The notes beneath the pieces were generated by a model that ran no database searches, was not told the DNA's origin, and saw only the letters and a list, made by a program, of their open reading frames with translations. From Streptomyces sp. NRRL S-87 (GTDB lineage: Bacteria > Actinomycetota > Actinomycetes > Streptomycetales > Streptomycetaceae): a stretch of 64,000 bases of DNA. Both the position numbers and the translations under genes were made by a program. The stretch is taken from contig NZ_JOGB01000032.1 of the NCBI RefSeq assembly GCF_000719335.1, positions 21,247-85,246 on the forward strand. The letters are read 5' to 3'. Shown piece after piece: positions 37,808 through 46,299 of this stretch (position 1 is the stretch's first letter; every line of letters begins with the position of its first letter).

Positions 37808-39388
37808 GTGCCAGAAGCACCCTCCGCCGCCCCGGACGTCGTCCTCGTTGTCGACTTCGGCGCGCAGTACGCCCAGCTCATCGCCCGCCGCGTCCGTGAG
37901 GCCCGGGTCTACAGCGAGATCGTGCCGAGCACGATGCCCGTGGCCGAGATGCTGGCCAAGAACCCCAAGGCGATCATCCTCTCCGGCGGCCCGTCCTCCG
38001 TGTACGAGGAGGGTGCCCCCACGATCGACCGCGCCCTGTTCGAGGCCGGCGTCCCCGTCTTCGGCATGTGCTACGGCTTCCAGCTGATGGCCACCACCCT
38101 GGGCGGCACGGTCGACAACACCGGTGCGCGCGAGTACGGCCGTACCCCGCTGACCGTCACCAGGACCGGCTCCACCCTCTTCGAGGGCACCCCCGAGCAC
38201 CAGTCGGTGTGGATGTCGCACGGCGACGCCTGCTCCGCCGCTCCCGAGGGCTTCACCGTGACCGCCTCCACCAACGTGGTGCCGGTCGCCGCCTTCGAGA
38301 ACGACGAGAAGAAGCTGTACGGCGTGCAGTACCACCCCGAGGTGATGCACTCCACGCACGGCCAGCAGATCCTCGAGCACTTCCTCTACCGGGGCGCGGG
38401 CCTGAAGCCCGACTGGACCACCGGCAACGTCATCGAGGAGCAGATCGCCGCCATCCGCGCGCAGGTCGGCGACAAGCGCGCCATCTGCGGCCTGTCCGGC
38501 GGCGTGGACTCCGCCGTGGCCGCGGCCCTCGTGCAGAAGGCCATCGGTGACCAGCTGACCTGCGTGTACGTCGACCACGGCCTGATGCGCAAGGGCGAGA
38601 CCGAGCAGGTCGAGAAGGACTTCGTCGCCGCGACCGGCGTCAAGCTGAAGGTCGTCGACGCCCAGGAGCGCTTCCTGACCGCCCTCGCCGGGGTCTCCGA
38701 CCCCGAGGAGAAGCGGAAGATCATCGGTCGCGAGTTCATCCGCGTCTTCGAGCAGGCCCAGGCCGAGATCATCGCCGAGGCCCCCGACGACCAGCCCGTC
38801 GAGTTCCTGGTCCAGGGCACGCTGTACCCGGACATCGTCGAGTCCGGCGGCGGCACCGGCACCGCGAACATCAAGTCGCACCACAACGTCGGCGGCCTGC
38901 CCGAGGACCTGGAGTTCAAGCTCGTCGAGCCGCTGCGCCAGCTGTTCAAGGACGAGGTCCGCATGGTCGGCCAGGACCTCGGCCTCCCCGAGGAGATCGT
39001 CCAGCGCCAGCCCTTCCCGGGCCCGGGCCTGGGCATCCGCATCGTCGGCGAGGTCACCAAGGAGCGCCTGGACCTGCTGCGCGAGGCCGACGCCATCGCC
39101 CGCCACGAGCTGACCGCGGCCGGCCTGGACCGCGAGATCTGGCAGTGCCCGGTCGTGCTGCTCGCCGACGTCCGCAGCGTGGGCGTGCAGGGCGACGGCC
39201 GCACCTACGGCCACCCGATCGTGCTGCGCCCGGTCTCCTCCGAGGACGCCATGACGGCCGACTGGACCCGCATGCCGTACGAGGTGCTGGCCCGCATCTC
39301 GACCCGGATCACCAACGAGGTGCCGGACGTGAACCGCGTGGTCCTGGACTGCACCAGCAAGCCGCCGGGCACCATCGAGTGGGAGTAG
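37808..39388 (+). CDS. guaA: GuaA, glutamine-hydrolysing GMP synthase
   Basis: 526 residues from GTG 37808 with GGAAGG upstream. Converts XMP to GMP using ATP and ammonia from glutamine. Residues about 12-205 are the class I glutamine amidotransferase (GMCYGFQ with Cys88, later YHPEV). The ATP pyrophosphatase domain has the P loop [12 protein letters not shown], and the C-terminal dimerisation domain carries [13 protein letters not shown] and the terminal KPPGTIEWE. All catalytic motifs are present. With guaB and guaB3 20 kb upstream, this segment holds the whole IMP-to-GMP branch. Confidence 0.98.
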   Translation: MPEAPSAAPDVVLVVDFGAQYAQLIARRVREARVYSEIVPSTMPVAEMLAKNPKAIILSGGPSSVYEEGAPTIDRALFEAGVPVFGMCYGFQLMATTLGGTVDNTGAREYGRTPLTVTRTGSTLFEGTPEHQSVWMSHGDACSAAPEGFTVTASTNVVPVAAFENDEKKLYGVQYHPEVMHSTHGQQILEHFLYRGAGLKPDWTTGNVIEEQIAAIRAQVGDKRAICGLSGGVDSAVAAALVQKAIGDQLTCVYVDHGLMRKGETEQVEKDFVAATGVKLKVVDAQERFLTALAGVSDPEEKRKIIGREFIRVFEQAQAEIIAEAPDDQPVEFLVQGTLYPDIVESGGGTGTANIKSHHNVGGLPEDLEFKLVEPLRQLFKDEVRMVGQDLGLPEEIVQRQPFPGPGLGIRIVGEVTKERLDLLREADAIARHELTAAGLDREIWQCPVVLLADVRSVGVQGDGRTYGHPIVLRPVSSEDAMTADWTRMPYEVLARISTRITNEVPDVNRVVLDCTSKPPGTIEWE

Positions 39389-39406
39389 TCCCTCCCGTAC
39401 GCCGCC

Positions 39407-39448
39407 GAGGCCGTCGTCCGCCCCTTTCCGGGAGCGGGCGGCGGCCTC
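39407..39448 (+). terminator. guaA terminator
   Basis: GAGGCCGTCGTCCGC (39407-39421) pairs with 39434-39448, 15 bp with two wobble pairs, then GCCGTTTCC. Confidence 0.82.
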
Positions 39449-39538
39449 GCCGTTTCCGCGGCCGCCCGCCTCTGGCCCCTTGCGCGGGGCGCGGGTACGG
39501 TGCGCCGCGACCCGAGCCGTACGTGAGGAGCGCCGACG

Positions 39539-40354
39539 ATGTCCGAGCAGCCCCAGCCCGTGCCCGCGGAGCACCTCCGGTTCGCGATGCCGCCGCGGCA
39601 CGGGACGCCGGCCGAGGAGCGGGCGCACCGGAAGGAGCGGCTGGCCGGGGCGCTGCGGCTGTTCGCCGCCCTCGGGTACGAGGACGGGGTCTCGGGTCAC
39701 GTCACCGCCCGCGACCCGGAGTTCCCCGACTGCTACTGGGTCAACCCCTTCGGCCGGGCACTGGCCGGGATCGGGCCCGAGGACCTGGTCCTGGCCGACG
39801 GCGACGGGCGCGTCCTGCAGGGCGACCAGCACGTCAACCAGGCCGCCTTGGAAGTGCACGCGGCCGTCCACCGGGCCCGCCCCGACGTGGTGGCCGTGGC
39901 ACACGCCCACTCCGACCACGGCCGGGCCTTCGCCGCCCTCGGCGAGCTGCTCGACCCCATCACCCAGGAGGCCTGCGCCTTCTACCAGGACCACGCCCTG
40001 CTGGACCGCTACACCGGGCCGGCCGCCGGGACCGGCGACGCCCGCCTGATCGCGGCGGCCCTCGGCCCCCACAAGGCGCTCGTCCTGCGCAACCACGGGC
40101 TGCTGACCGTCGGGGACTCGGTCGACGCGGCCGCGTGGTGGTTCGTCTCCCTCGACCGCTCGTGCGGGATCCAGCTGGCCGCGCGGGCCGCCGGGAAGCC
40201 CGTACCGATCGACCACAAGAGCGCCGTCCTGACCCGGGAGCAGCTGGGAACGGACCTGGTCGCGTGGATCAGCTTCCAGCCGCTGTGGCAGCGCGTCGCC
40301 GGGGAACCGGGGCCGGCGGGGTCAACATCACGTACGGGAACTCACCCCCTCTGA
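39539..40354 (+). CDS. Class II aldolase/adducin-family protein
   Basis: 271 residues. Zn-dependent aldolase or epimerase fold. Landmarks: GYEDGVSGHVTARDP near the N terminus, NPFGRALAGIGPEDLVL, the metal-binding HAHSDHG, and NHGLLTVG with the third metal-ligand His. The Glu of the usual catalytic segment is in QAALEVHAAVH. The family includes fuculose-phosphate aldolase and many decarboxylases, so the substrate is undetermined. ATG 39539 follows GTGAGGAGCG. Stands alone after guaA. Confidence 0.9.
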   Translation: MSEQPQPVPAEHLRFAMPPRHGTPAEERAHRKERLAGALRLFAALGYEDGVSGHVTARDPEFPDCYWVNPFGRALAGIGPEDLVLADGDGRVLQGDQHVNQAALEVHAAVHRARPDVVAVAHAHSDHGRAFAALGELLDPITQEACAFYQDHALLDRYTGPAAGTGDARLIAAALGPHKALVLRNHGLLTVGDSVDAAAWWFVSLDRSCGIQLAARAAGKPVPIDHKSAVLTREQLGTDLVAWISFQPLWQRVAGEPGPAGSTSRTGTHPL

Positions 40355-40434
40355 CGTCGGCGGCGGCCGGGAGCACTGCCGGGGTGGTGCACAATTCGCT
40401 GGCACTGCACGGTAGTTAGAGAGGCGGCACGTAC

Positions 40435-41703
40435 GTGGCTGTCCAAGAGATCATCCACCGGAGTACCCACGGCGGCGGCTGCACCTGCGACGACTGCCCG
40501 CACGGTGCCCGCGAGGGCCACCGCAGGGCCGTCGCCGCCTTCGTCGAGCGCCGCGACGAGTACGCCGCCGGCCAGGGGCTGCCGGCCGCCGTCGCCCGCT
40601 CGGCCGGGGCCTCGCGCCAGTGGGTGTCCGACGAGCTCACGCAGGCCGCCCGGACGGTCGCCGACCGCGGCCGGGAGGCCGGTCACTCCTGGCTGTACCT
40701 GCTGTCCCGGCGCGCCGTACTGGCCGTCTGGATCGCGGCCGGCGTGCTGCTCGTCGTGCAGGTCGGCACCGCCCTGGGTACCGGCTGGTCCGCCGCGCGC
40801 ACCGCCGGGCTGCTGGCCGCGGTGCTGCTGGCGGGGCTCCTGACGGTGGCAGCCCGCGCGCAGACCCTGCGCGGCGGCCTGCTGGCGCCGCTGGTGGGCG
40901 AGGACAACCGGCTCTCGACCTCGAAGGCCGTGCCGTGCGCATGGCTGCTGCTGGCGGCCTTCGCGGCGCTGCTGCCCGCGCTGCGGCTGGCCGCGAACCC
41001 GCCGGGGCAGGAGCGCGAGGGCCTGTACGCCGGGCTGGAGCTGGACCGGGCGCTGCCCCTGCTGACCGTGCTCGCGATCACCTCCGCGGTGGCGGTGGTG
41101 GTGCGGCGCGTGGTGGCCGTACGGATCCTGGGCCAGCGGCTGCAGAAGCTGCCGGCCGACCGGCCGCGCGGCGCGGACCTGCTCACCGACGACGCGGGGC
41201 GGGGCAGCTTCCCCGACGCGCAGTACGTGCTGGTCTCGACCGTCACCCTCGCCTTCGCGGCGGTGGCGCTGGCCCGCTTCCCCGACCGGCTGCCACACCT
41301 GCCGTGGTCGCTCGCGGTGCTGACCGGGCTCTCGGCGGCGGTCTACCTGGCCGCGAAGTACGCCGAGGGGACCCGGCCGCTGGTCCTGTCGGTCGTGCGG
41401 GCCCGGGAGCCGGGAGACCTCGACGCGGCGATCCGCACCGGGGACGACATCGAGATCCGCGGCGTGGGCTTCGTACCGCCCGGGGCGCAGACGCCCGAGA
41501 TGCTGGCCCGGCTGGTGGTGCGGATCGGGACGGTGCACGTCCACGTGCCCCTGGTGCCGGTCGCCGGCGGCTTCTCCAACCCGTCCGACCAGGTCCTCAC
41601 CGTCCCGGTGCCGGCGGACGTCGAGCCCGGCCGGGTGGAGGTCCAGGTCGTCACGGCCGCGGGCGTGGAGTCCAACCGCTGCTCCATCGACGTGGCGGAC
41701 TGA
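40435..41703 (+). CDS. Six-transmembrane protein with N-terminal Cys motif/HTH-like segment and C-terminal beta domain
   Basis: 422 residues from GTG 40435 (AGAGAGGCGG upstream). The first 25 residues hold C-x-C-x2-C (GGCTCDDCPHG, possible metal site). Residues about 35-75 (LPAAVARSAGASRQWVSDELTQAAR) read like a helix-turn-helix. Six hydrophobic segments follow between about 95 and 315 (for example VWIAAGVLLVVQVGTAL and LAVLTGLSAAVYLAAKY). The C-terminal 100 residues (DIEIRGVGFVPPG, VHVHVPLVP, GRVEVQVVTAAGVES) resemble an IPT/TIG-type beta sandwich. I know no named family with this order. Function unknown. Confidence 0.78.
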   Translation: MAVQEIIHRSTHGGGCTCDDCPHGAREGHRRAVAAFVERRDEYAAGQGLPAAVARSAGASRQWVSDELTQAARTVADRGREAGHSWLYLLSRRAVLAVWIAAGVLLVVQVGTALGTGWSAARTAGLLAAVLLAGLLTVAARAQTLRGGLLAPLVGEDNRLSTSKAVPCAWLLLAAFAALLPALRLAANPPGQEREGLYAGLELDRALPLLTVLAITSAVAVVVRRVVAVRILGQRLQKLPADRPRGADLLTDDAGRGSFPDAQYVLVSTVTLAFAAVALARFPDRLPHLPWSLAVLTGLSAAVYLAAKYAEGTRPLVLSVVRAREPGDLDAAIRTGDDIEIRGVGFVPPGAQTPEMLARLVVRIGTVHVHVPLVPVAGGFSNPSDQVLTVPVPADVEPGRVEVQVVTAAGVESNRCSIDVAD

Positions 41704-41837
41704 CCCGCGGCGCCGGGGCGCGGTGCCCCGACCCGCCCGTCCGGCGGCGTCCTTCGGTCCACGGGGCGCGGCCTGGCCGTCGACGGGTCGCGTCCCAGCC
41801 GTCGACGGGACGGGGCCGAGCAGGTAGACATGGGGGC

Positions 41838-42362
41838 GTGACCGGATTCGCTCGCTCCGACCTCGCCGCGCTGCGCGCGCGGGCCACCCGCCACGCGCTG
41901 CTCCCGCTGCGCGTGTTCCTGGGCGTGACGTTCGTCTACGCCGGGCTGGACAAGCTGACCGACCCGGCGTTCCTCAAGGACTCCGGTACCGGCTCCATCG
42001 GGGAGCTGATGCACGCCGTGCGCGACAGTTCCGCGATCCCCGCGCTGGTGGACCTCGCCCTGAAGGGGCCCGTCACCTTCGCGGTCCTCCTCGCGGTCGG
42101 GGAGATCCTCGTCGGCCTCGGCACGCTGGTCGGGCTCTTCGGCCGCGTCGCGGCCACCGGCGGGGCCCTGATCTCGCTGAGCCTGTGGCTGACCGTCAGC
42201 TGGCAGACCACGCCGTACTACTACGGCAACGACCTGGTCTACCTGATCTCCTGGCTGCCCCTCGTCCTCGCCGGGGCCCCCACCTTCTCCCTCGATGCCC
42301 TCCTCGCCACCCGCCGCCGCGACGCCCTGCCGTCGCACCGCGGGCGGGACCTCGTGTCCTAG
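41838..42362 (+). CDS. DoxX-family membrane protein
   Basis: 174 residues from GTG 41838 (GGGGGC just upstream). Four transmembrane helices with LPLRVFLGVTFVYAGLDKLTDPAF at the N terminus, typical of DoxX/SURF4-like proteins, then LLAVGEILVGLGTLVGLFGRVAATGG. Members associate with redox or lipid functions in the membrane; some work with thiosulfate oxidation or with oxidoreductase complexes. A repeated GCCGTCGACGGG (41776 and 41798) precedes the gene. Convergent with the small membrane protein on the other strand. Confidence 0.88.
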   Translation: MTGFARSDLAALRARATRHALLPLRVFLGVTFVYAGLDKLTDPAFLKDSGTGSIGELMHAVRDSSAIPALVDLALKGPVTFAVLLAVGEILVGLGTLVGLFGRVAATGGALISLSLWLTVSWQTTPYYYGNDLVYLISWLPLVLAGAPTFSLDALLATRRRDALPSHRGRDLVS

Positions 42363-42381
42363 CTCTCGTCCGGCCCGGTCG

Positions 42382-42606
42382 TCAGCCCCGGTCCCGGTTG
42401 CCGGTCGGCTCGGCGCGGTCGCCGCGCCGGACGATGTAGGCGACCGTGCCGGCCAGTGCGGCCAGGGCGAGGCCGCCGGCCACAAGGGGGAGGAGGACCC
42501 ACACGGAGACGGCGAGGCGGTCGCGGGCGTCGAGGGCGAAGAGCACCCCGGCCACCAGCTGCACCACGCCGGCGATCAGCCGGCCCGGCTGGAACTCATG
42601 ACGCAC
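42382..42606 (-). CDS. Small two-transmembrane protein linked to the PspC gene
   Basis: 74 residues from GTG 42606, overlapping the end of the PspC-domain gene by 11 bases, so coupled to it. Two hydrophobic segments (LIAGVVQLVAGVLFALDA and LLPLVAGGLALAALAGTVAYIV) and a charged tail. No family recognised; probably an accessory of the PspC/two-component module. Confidence 0.72.
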   Translation of the reverse strand: MRHEFQPGRLIAGVVQLVAGVLFALDARDRLAVSVWVLLPLVAGGLALAALAGTVAYIVRRGDRAEPTGNRDRG

Positions 42607-43990
42607 GGGTCACCTCCACCTGTCCCACTCCCGCCTTCAGCCGCAGTTCCAGGGTGCCGCCGGACGCGGCCCCCGGGGCCGGCCGGAGGGTCACCCGCTC
42701 GTCGTTGTCCGTCCGCACCCGGATGTCGTCCGGCTTGTCGCCGGGCAGCTGGATGTCGCCGACACCCAGGTCGATGCGGGTCTCGGCGGTGACCCCGGAC
42801 GGGAGGACCACCTTGAGCCGGCCCGCGTCGATCTCCGCGTCGACGGGCAGGGTCCTCCCCTTCGGCACGTCGACCCGGCTCAGGTCGAGCGTCGCCTCGC
42901 CGGTGGACGCCTCGTACCGGGGCTGGACCTCGGAGAGTGTGGCCGGGCGCCACTCGGTGCGCACCCAGTCCGTGCCGATGTCGCGCGGCAGGACGGCCGC
43001 CCCCGCCAGCAGGCCCGCGGTAACCACGGCCAGCAGCACCGAGCCGAAGCCCGTCCGGCCCCGGAAGGCGCTGACCGCGATGCCCGCCCCGAACACCGCC
43101 AGCGCGCAGGCCAGGCCGGTCTGCAGCGCCGTGCCCAGCGGACTGCCCCGCCAGCTCAGGCCGGTGCCCAGGGCGGCCGCCACGAGGGCGAGCAGGAAGA
43201 CCCGGCCGCCGATCCCGCGCGGGCGGGCCGCCGGGGCCGGCTTCTTCGTGTCCCCGGCCGGCCACGTGCCGTACGCCGGATCCGGGACGCCGACGGTCCG
43301 GGCCGCGCCGGCCGCGCCGTCCGTACCGTCCGCGTCCTCCGCCGGGCCCCACAGGTACGGCGCCCCCACCGGACCGGTCGTCCCGTCCTTGACCAGCGGG
43401 TCGCGCCACCAGGAGCTGACCCCGGGCACCGGCGGGGCCTGGGTCTCGGGCGGGGCCTCCGCGCGGACGTGCGCCCCCAGGGCCGCCTCCACGCGGGTCT
43501 CCGGGGGCTCCGCGCGCCGCCTCTGCGACCAGTACGCGGCCGCGCCGAGGCCGAACACGACCAGGACCGAGAAGGCCGCCATCACTCCGTTGTCGATCAT
43601 CACGAGGAACAGGGCGCAGCCCGCGAGCGCCGCCAGCACCGCGGCCAGCGTCGCGCCCTCGATGCGGCCCGTCAGCAGCTTGCGGGCCTCGTTCTCCTCC
43701 TCGTCCTCCATGGGCAGCAGCAGCCAGGCGAAGCCGTAGAAGATCAGGCCCACGCCGCCGGTGACCGCGAGCACGCCGAGCACGATCCGGAAGACGACGG
43801 GGTCGATGTCGAAGTGGCGGCCCAGGCCGCCGCACACGCCCGCCAGCACGTGCTGGCGCCGGCTGCGGCGCAGCGGCGGCCGCTCGGCGGGGGTGCCCGG
43901 GCCCGCGGTCGGGTCCGCGGTCGGGCCGGTCCTCGGGCCCGCGGCCGGATCCGCGGTCGGGGAGTCGGAAGGCTCGGTCATGGCATCCAT
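42596..43990 (-). CDS. PspC-domain membrane protein with C-terminal Toastrack-like domain
   Basis: 464 residues. After a Pro/Thr-rich start, residues about 40-105 are a PspC domain (LAGVCGGLGRHFDIDPVVFRIVLG, then LIFYGFAWLLLPMEDEEEN). More transmembrane helices (about 112-155 and 265-340) follow, and the C terminus is a repetitive beta domain (ATLDLSRVDVPKGRTLPV, IDLGVGDIQLPG, LELRLKAGVGQVEVTR) matching the LiaF/DUF2154 Toastrack type. In other bacteria this pair of domains sits in envelope-stress circuits. It diverges from a histidine kinase that also begins with a PspC domain, 119 bases apart, so the three genes form one module. Confidence 0.9.
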   Translation of the reverse strand: MDAMTEPSDSPTADPAAGPRTGPTADPTAGPGTPAERPPLRRSRRQHVLAGVCGGLGRHFDIDPVVFRIVLGVLAVTGGVGLIFYGFAWLLLPMEDEEENEARKLLTGRIEGATLAAVLAALAGCALFLVMIDNGVMAAFSVLVVFGLGAAAYWSQRRRAEPPETRVEAALGAHVRAEAPPETQAPPVPGVSSWWRDPLVKDGTTGPVGAPYLWGPAEDADGTDGAAGAARTVGVPDPAYGTWPAGDTKKPAPAARPRGIGGRVFLLALVAAALGTGLSWRGSPLGTALQTGLACALAVFGAGIAVSAFRGRTGFGSVLLAVVTAGLLAGAAVLPRDIGTDWVRTEWRPATLSEVQPRYEASTGEATLDLSRVDVPKGRTLPVDAEIDAGRLKVVLPSGVTAETRIDLGVGDIQLPGDKPDDIRVRTDNDERVTLRPAPGAASGGTLELRLKAGVGQVEVTRAS

Positions 43991-44109
43991 GGTGACGGCC
44001 CCGCAGGCCCCGGAACATCAGGCCCGACCCTGGCACAACCCTGAGATCCATCCGGCAATCCCCCGGAAGAACTGGGGGTATGCCCTGATGCCGGGCCCGC
44101 GGCGGGCGT

Positions 44110-45414
44110 GTGACCATCGTTGGCATGCCAGTAGCAGCGCCGCGCCCCGTGCCGCACGTGCCCGAGCCCGACGAGCAACCGCTGCGCAAGCTGTACCGGA
44201 GCGCCGAGGGGCGGATGCTGGGCGGCGTCGCGCGGGGACTCGCCGGGCACCTCGGGCTGCCGGTGATCTGGGTGCGGGTGGCGTTCCTCGCGCTGTGCAT
44301 GTTCGGCGACGGCCTGGGCGTGCTGCTGTACGCCGCGTTCTGGGTGTTCGTACCGCTGGGCGTGGGCGGGACGGCCGCGGACCGGTCGCTCTTCGAGACG
44401 CTGCCCGACGGCAGCCGCAGGCTCCGCAAGCCCGAGCGCGGCCAGGTCCTGGCGCTGATCGCGCTGTGCGTCGGCGCCGGCATCTTCATCTCCAAGGTGC
44501 GGCTCGGCGACGCGTCGGGGCGGTACGTGTGGCCCGCGCTGCTGGTGGCCGCGGGCGTGGTGCTGGTGTGGCGCCAGGCGGACAACGCCCGCAGGGCGCA
44601 CTGGACCGACGTCTCGCGCCGGCACAGCCGGCTGCTGCCCGTCGCCCGGGCGCTGGCCGGCGTGGCCATGGTCGGCGTGGGCCTGACCGTCTTCATCGTC
44701 GTCCGCGGCTCGGCGGCCCAGCTCGGCAACGTCATGACCGCCGCGCTCGCCGTCCTGGTCGGCATCGCGCTGCTGGCCGGGCCGTGGCTGATCCGCATGA
44801 CCCAGGACCTGTCCGAGGAGCGGCTCATGCGCATCCGCGCACAGGAGCGCGCGGAGGTCGCCGCCCATGTCCACGACTCCGTGCTCCACACCCTCACCCT
44901 GATCCAGCGCAACGCGGAGGACGTGGGCGAGGTGCGCCGGCTGGCCCGGGCCCAGGAACGGGAGCTGCGCAACTGGTTGTACAAGCCGGAGGGCCGCGGC
45001 AAGGACGAGGCCGACGAGCCCGACACCCTCGCCGAGTCCGTGAAGAAGGCCGCCGCGGAGGTCGAGGACCTGCACGGGGTGCCGATCGAGGTCGTGGTCG
45101 TCGGCGACTGCCCGCTGGACGACAGGCTGGGCGCCCAGGTACAGGCGGCGCGCGAGGCGATGGTCAACGCGGCGAAGTACGGTGGCGAGGGCGGGCCGGT
45201 GCAGGTCTACGCCGAGGTCGAGAGCGGCAGCGTGTTCGTGTCCGTGCGGGACCGGGGTCCGGGCTTCGACCTGGACGCGGTACCCGACGACCGGATGGGC
45301 GTAAGAGAATCGATCGTCGGCCGCATGCAGCGCAACGGCGGGACCGCGCGGCTGCGGTCCGCGCCCGACGGGGGCACGGAAGTCGAGCTGGAGATGGAGA
45401 GGGCGCCGCAATGA
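44110..45414 (+). CDS. PspC-domain sensor histidine kinase (NarL-type)
   Basis: 434 residues from GTG 44110; ATG 44125 (MPVAAP) is an equally likely start, and neither has a clear Shine-Dalgarno sequence. N-terminal PspC domain (residues about 25-80: RMLGGVARGLAGHLGLPVIW), further membrane helices up to about 230, then the phosphoacceptor helix AHVHDSVLHTLTLIQ (HisKA_3-like) and ATPase N box REAMVNAAKYGG with G box DRGPGFDL. PspC as the sensor input suggests detection of envelope or membrane stress. It overlaps the response regulator start in ATGA, so the two are coupled. Confidence 0.93.
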   Translation: MTIVGMPVAAPRPVPHVPEPDEQPLRKLYRSAEGRMLGGVARGLAGHLGLPVIWVRVAFLALCMFGDGLGVLLYAAFWVFVPLGVGGTAADRSLFETLPDGSRRLRKPERGQVLALIALCVGAGIFISKVRLGDASGRYVWPALLVAAGVVLVWRQADNARRAHWTDVSRRHSRLLPVARALAGVAMVGVGLTVFIVVRGSAAQLGNVMTAALAVLVGIALLAGPWLIRMTQDLSEERLMRIRAQERAEVAAHVHDSVLHTLTLIQRNAEDVGEVRRLARAQERELRNWLYKPEGRGKDEADEPDTLAESVKKAAAEVEDLHGVPIEVVVVGDCPLDDRLGAQVQAAREAMVNAAKYGGEGGPVQVYAEVESGSVFVSVRDRGPGFDLDAVPDDRMGVRESIVGRMQRNGGTARLRSAPDGGTEVELEMERAPQ

Positions 45415-46166
45415 CCGGGGAGCAGGGCATGACCGGGGACCAGGGGACGACCGCGGGGCAGGGCACGGGCACGGGCGGAGAGGGTGCGCCGGGTACGGCC
45501 GCCGGCCGCCGGGTGCGGGTGGTGCTGGTCGACGACCACCGGATGTTCCGGGCCGGGGTCCAGGCCGAGATCGGCGAGACCGCGCGCACGGGCGTGGAGG
45601 TCGTCGGGGAGGCGGCGGACGTCGACCAGGCCGTCACCGTCATCACCGCCACCCGCCCCGAGGTGGTCCTGCTGGACGTGCACCTGCCCGGCGGCGGCGG
45701 CGTCGAGGTGCTGCGCCGGTGCGCCCCGCTGATGACCTCCGCCGACCAGCCGGTGCGCTTCCTCGCGCTGTCGGTCTCCGACGCGGCCGAGGACGTCATC
45801 GGCGTCATCCGCGGCGGGGCCCGCGGGTACGTCACGAAGACGATCACCGGCACCGACCTGGTCGCCTCGATCTTCCGGGTCCAGGAGGGGGACGCGGTGT
45901 TCTCGCCGCGGCTGGCGGGCTTCGTGCTCGACGCCTTCGCCTCCACCGACGCGCCGCCGGTGGACGAGGACCTGGACCGGCTCACGCAGCGCGAGCGCGA
46001 GGTGCTGCGGCTGATCGCGCGCGGGTACGCGTACAAGGAGATCGCCAAGCAGCTCTTCATCTCGGTGAAGACGGTGGAGTCGCACGTCTCCGCGGTGCTG
46101 CGCAAGCTCCAGCTCTCCAACCGGCACGAGCTGACCCGCTGGGCGACCGCGCGCCGCCTCGTCTGA
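45411..46166 (+). CDS. LuxR/NarL-family response regulator, partner of the PspC kinase
   Basis: 251 residues from ATG 45411. A 33-residue Gly/Thr-rich leader precedes the receiver (RVVLVDDHRMFRAGV; phosphoacceptor Asp in VVLLDVHLPG; Lys in YVTKTITG). The C terminus is the LuxR helix-turn-helix (LTQREREVLRLIARGYAYKEIAKQ, landmark REREVLRLIA; then KTVESHV). Likely targets include the divergent PspC gene. The repeated GEQGMTGDQGTT-like leader may not all be needed; a later start would be possible. Confidence 0.94.
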   Translation: MTGEQGMTGDQGTTAGQGTGTGGEGAPGTAAGRRVRVVLVDDHRMFRAGVQAEIGETARTGVEVVGEAADVDQAVTVITATRPEVVLLDVHLPGGGGVEVLRRCAPLMTSADQPVRFLALSVSDAAEDVIGVIRGGARGYVTKTITGTDLVASIFRVQEGDAVFSPRLAGFVLDAFASTDAPPVDEDLDRLTQREREVLRLIARGYAYKEIAKQLFISVKTVESHVSAVLRKLQLSNRHELTRWATARRLV

Positions 46167-46250
46167 CCGTCGCGCCGTCCGCCCGGTGGCCGGCTCCCGA
46201 AGCCGGCTCCTGAGGCCGGTTCCGGCGGGCGGTTCCGGTGGGCGGTGGTC

Positions 46251-46298
46251 GGCCACGGGACCCCGACGGCGGCCGGCCACGGCACCCCGACGGCGGCC
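46251..46298. repeat. 24-bp tandem duplication at the convergent junction
   Basis: Two adjacent copies (46251-46274 and 46275-46298) of a 24-base GC-rich unit differing at one base, ending one base before the C40 peptidase stop. Confidence 0.85.
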
Positions 46299-46299
46299 G

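Noticed and set aside
37658..40216. Long - strand open frame opposite guaA and the aldolase
   Set aside because: Shadow of guaA with no recognisable motif.
46251..46298. CRISPR or attachment site from the 24-base pair
   Set aside because: Only two abutting copies without spacers or integrase; a local duplication.
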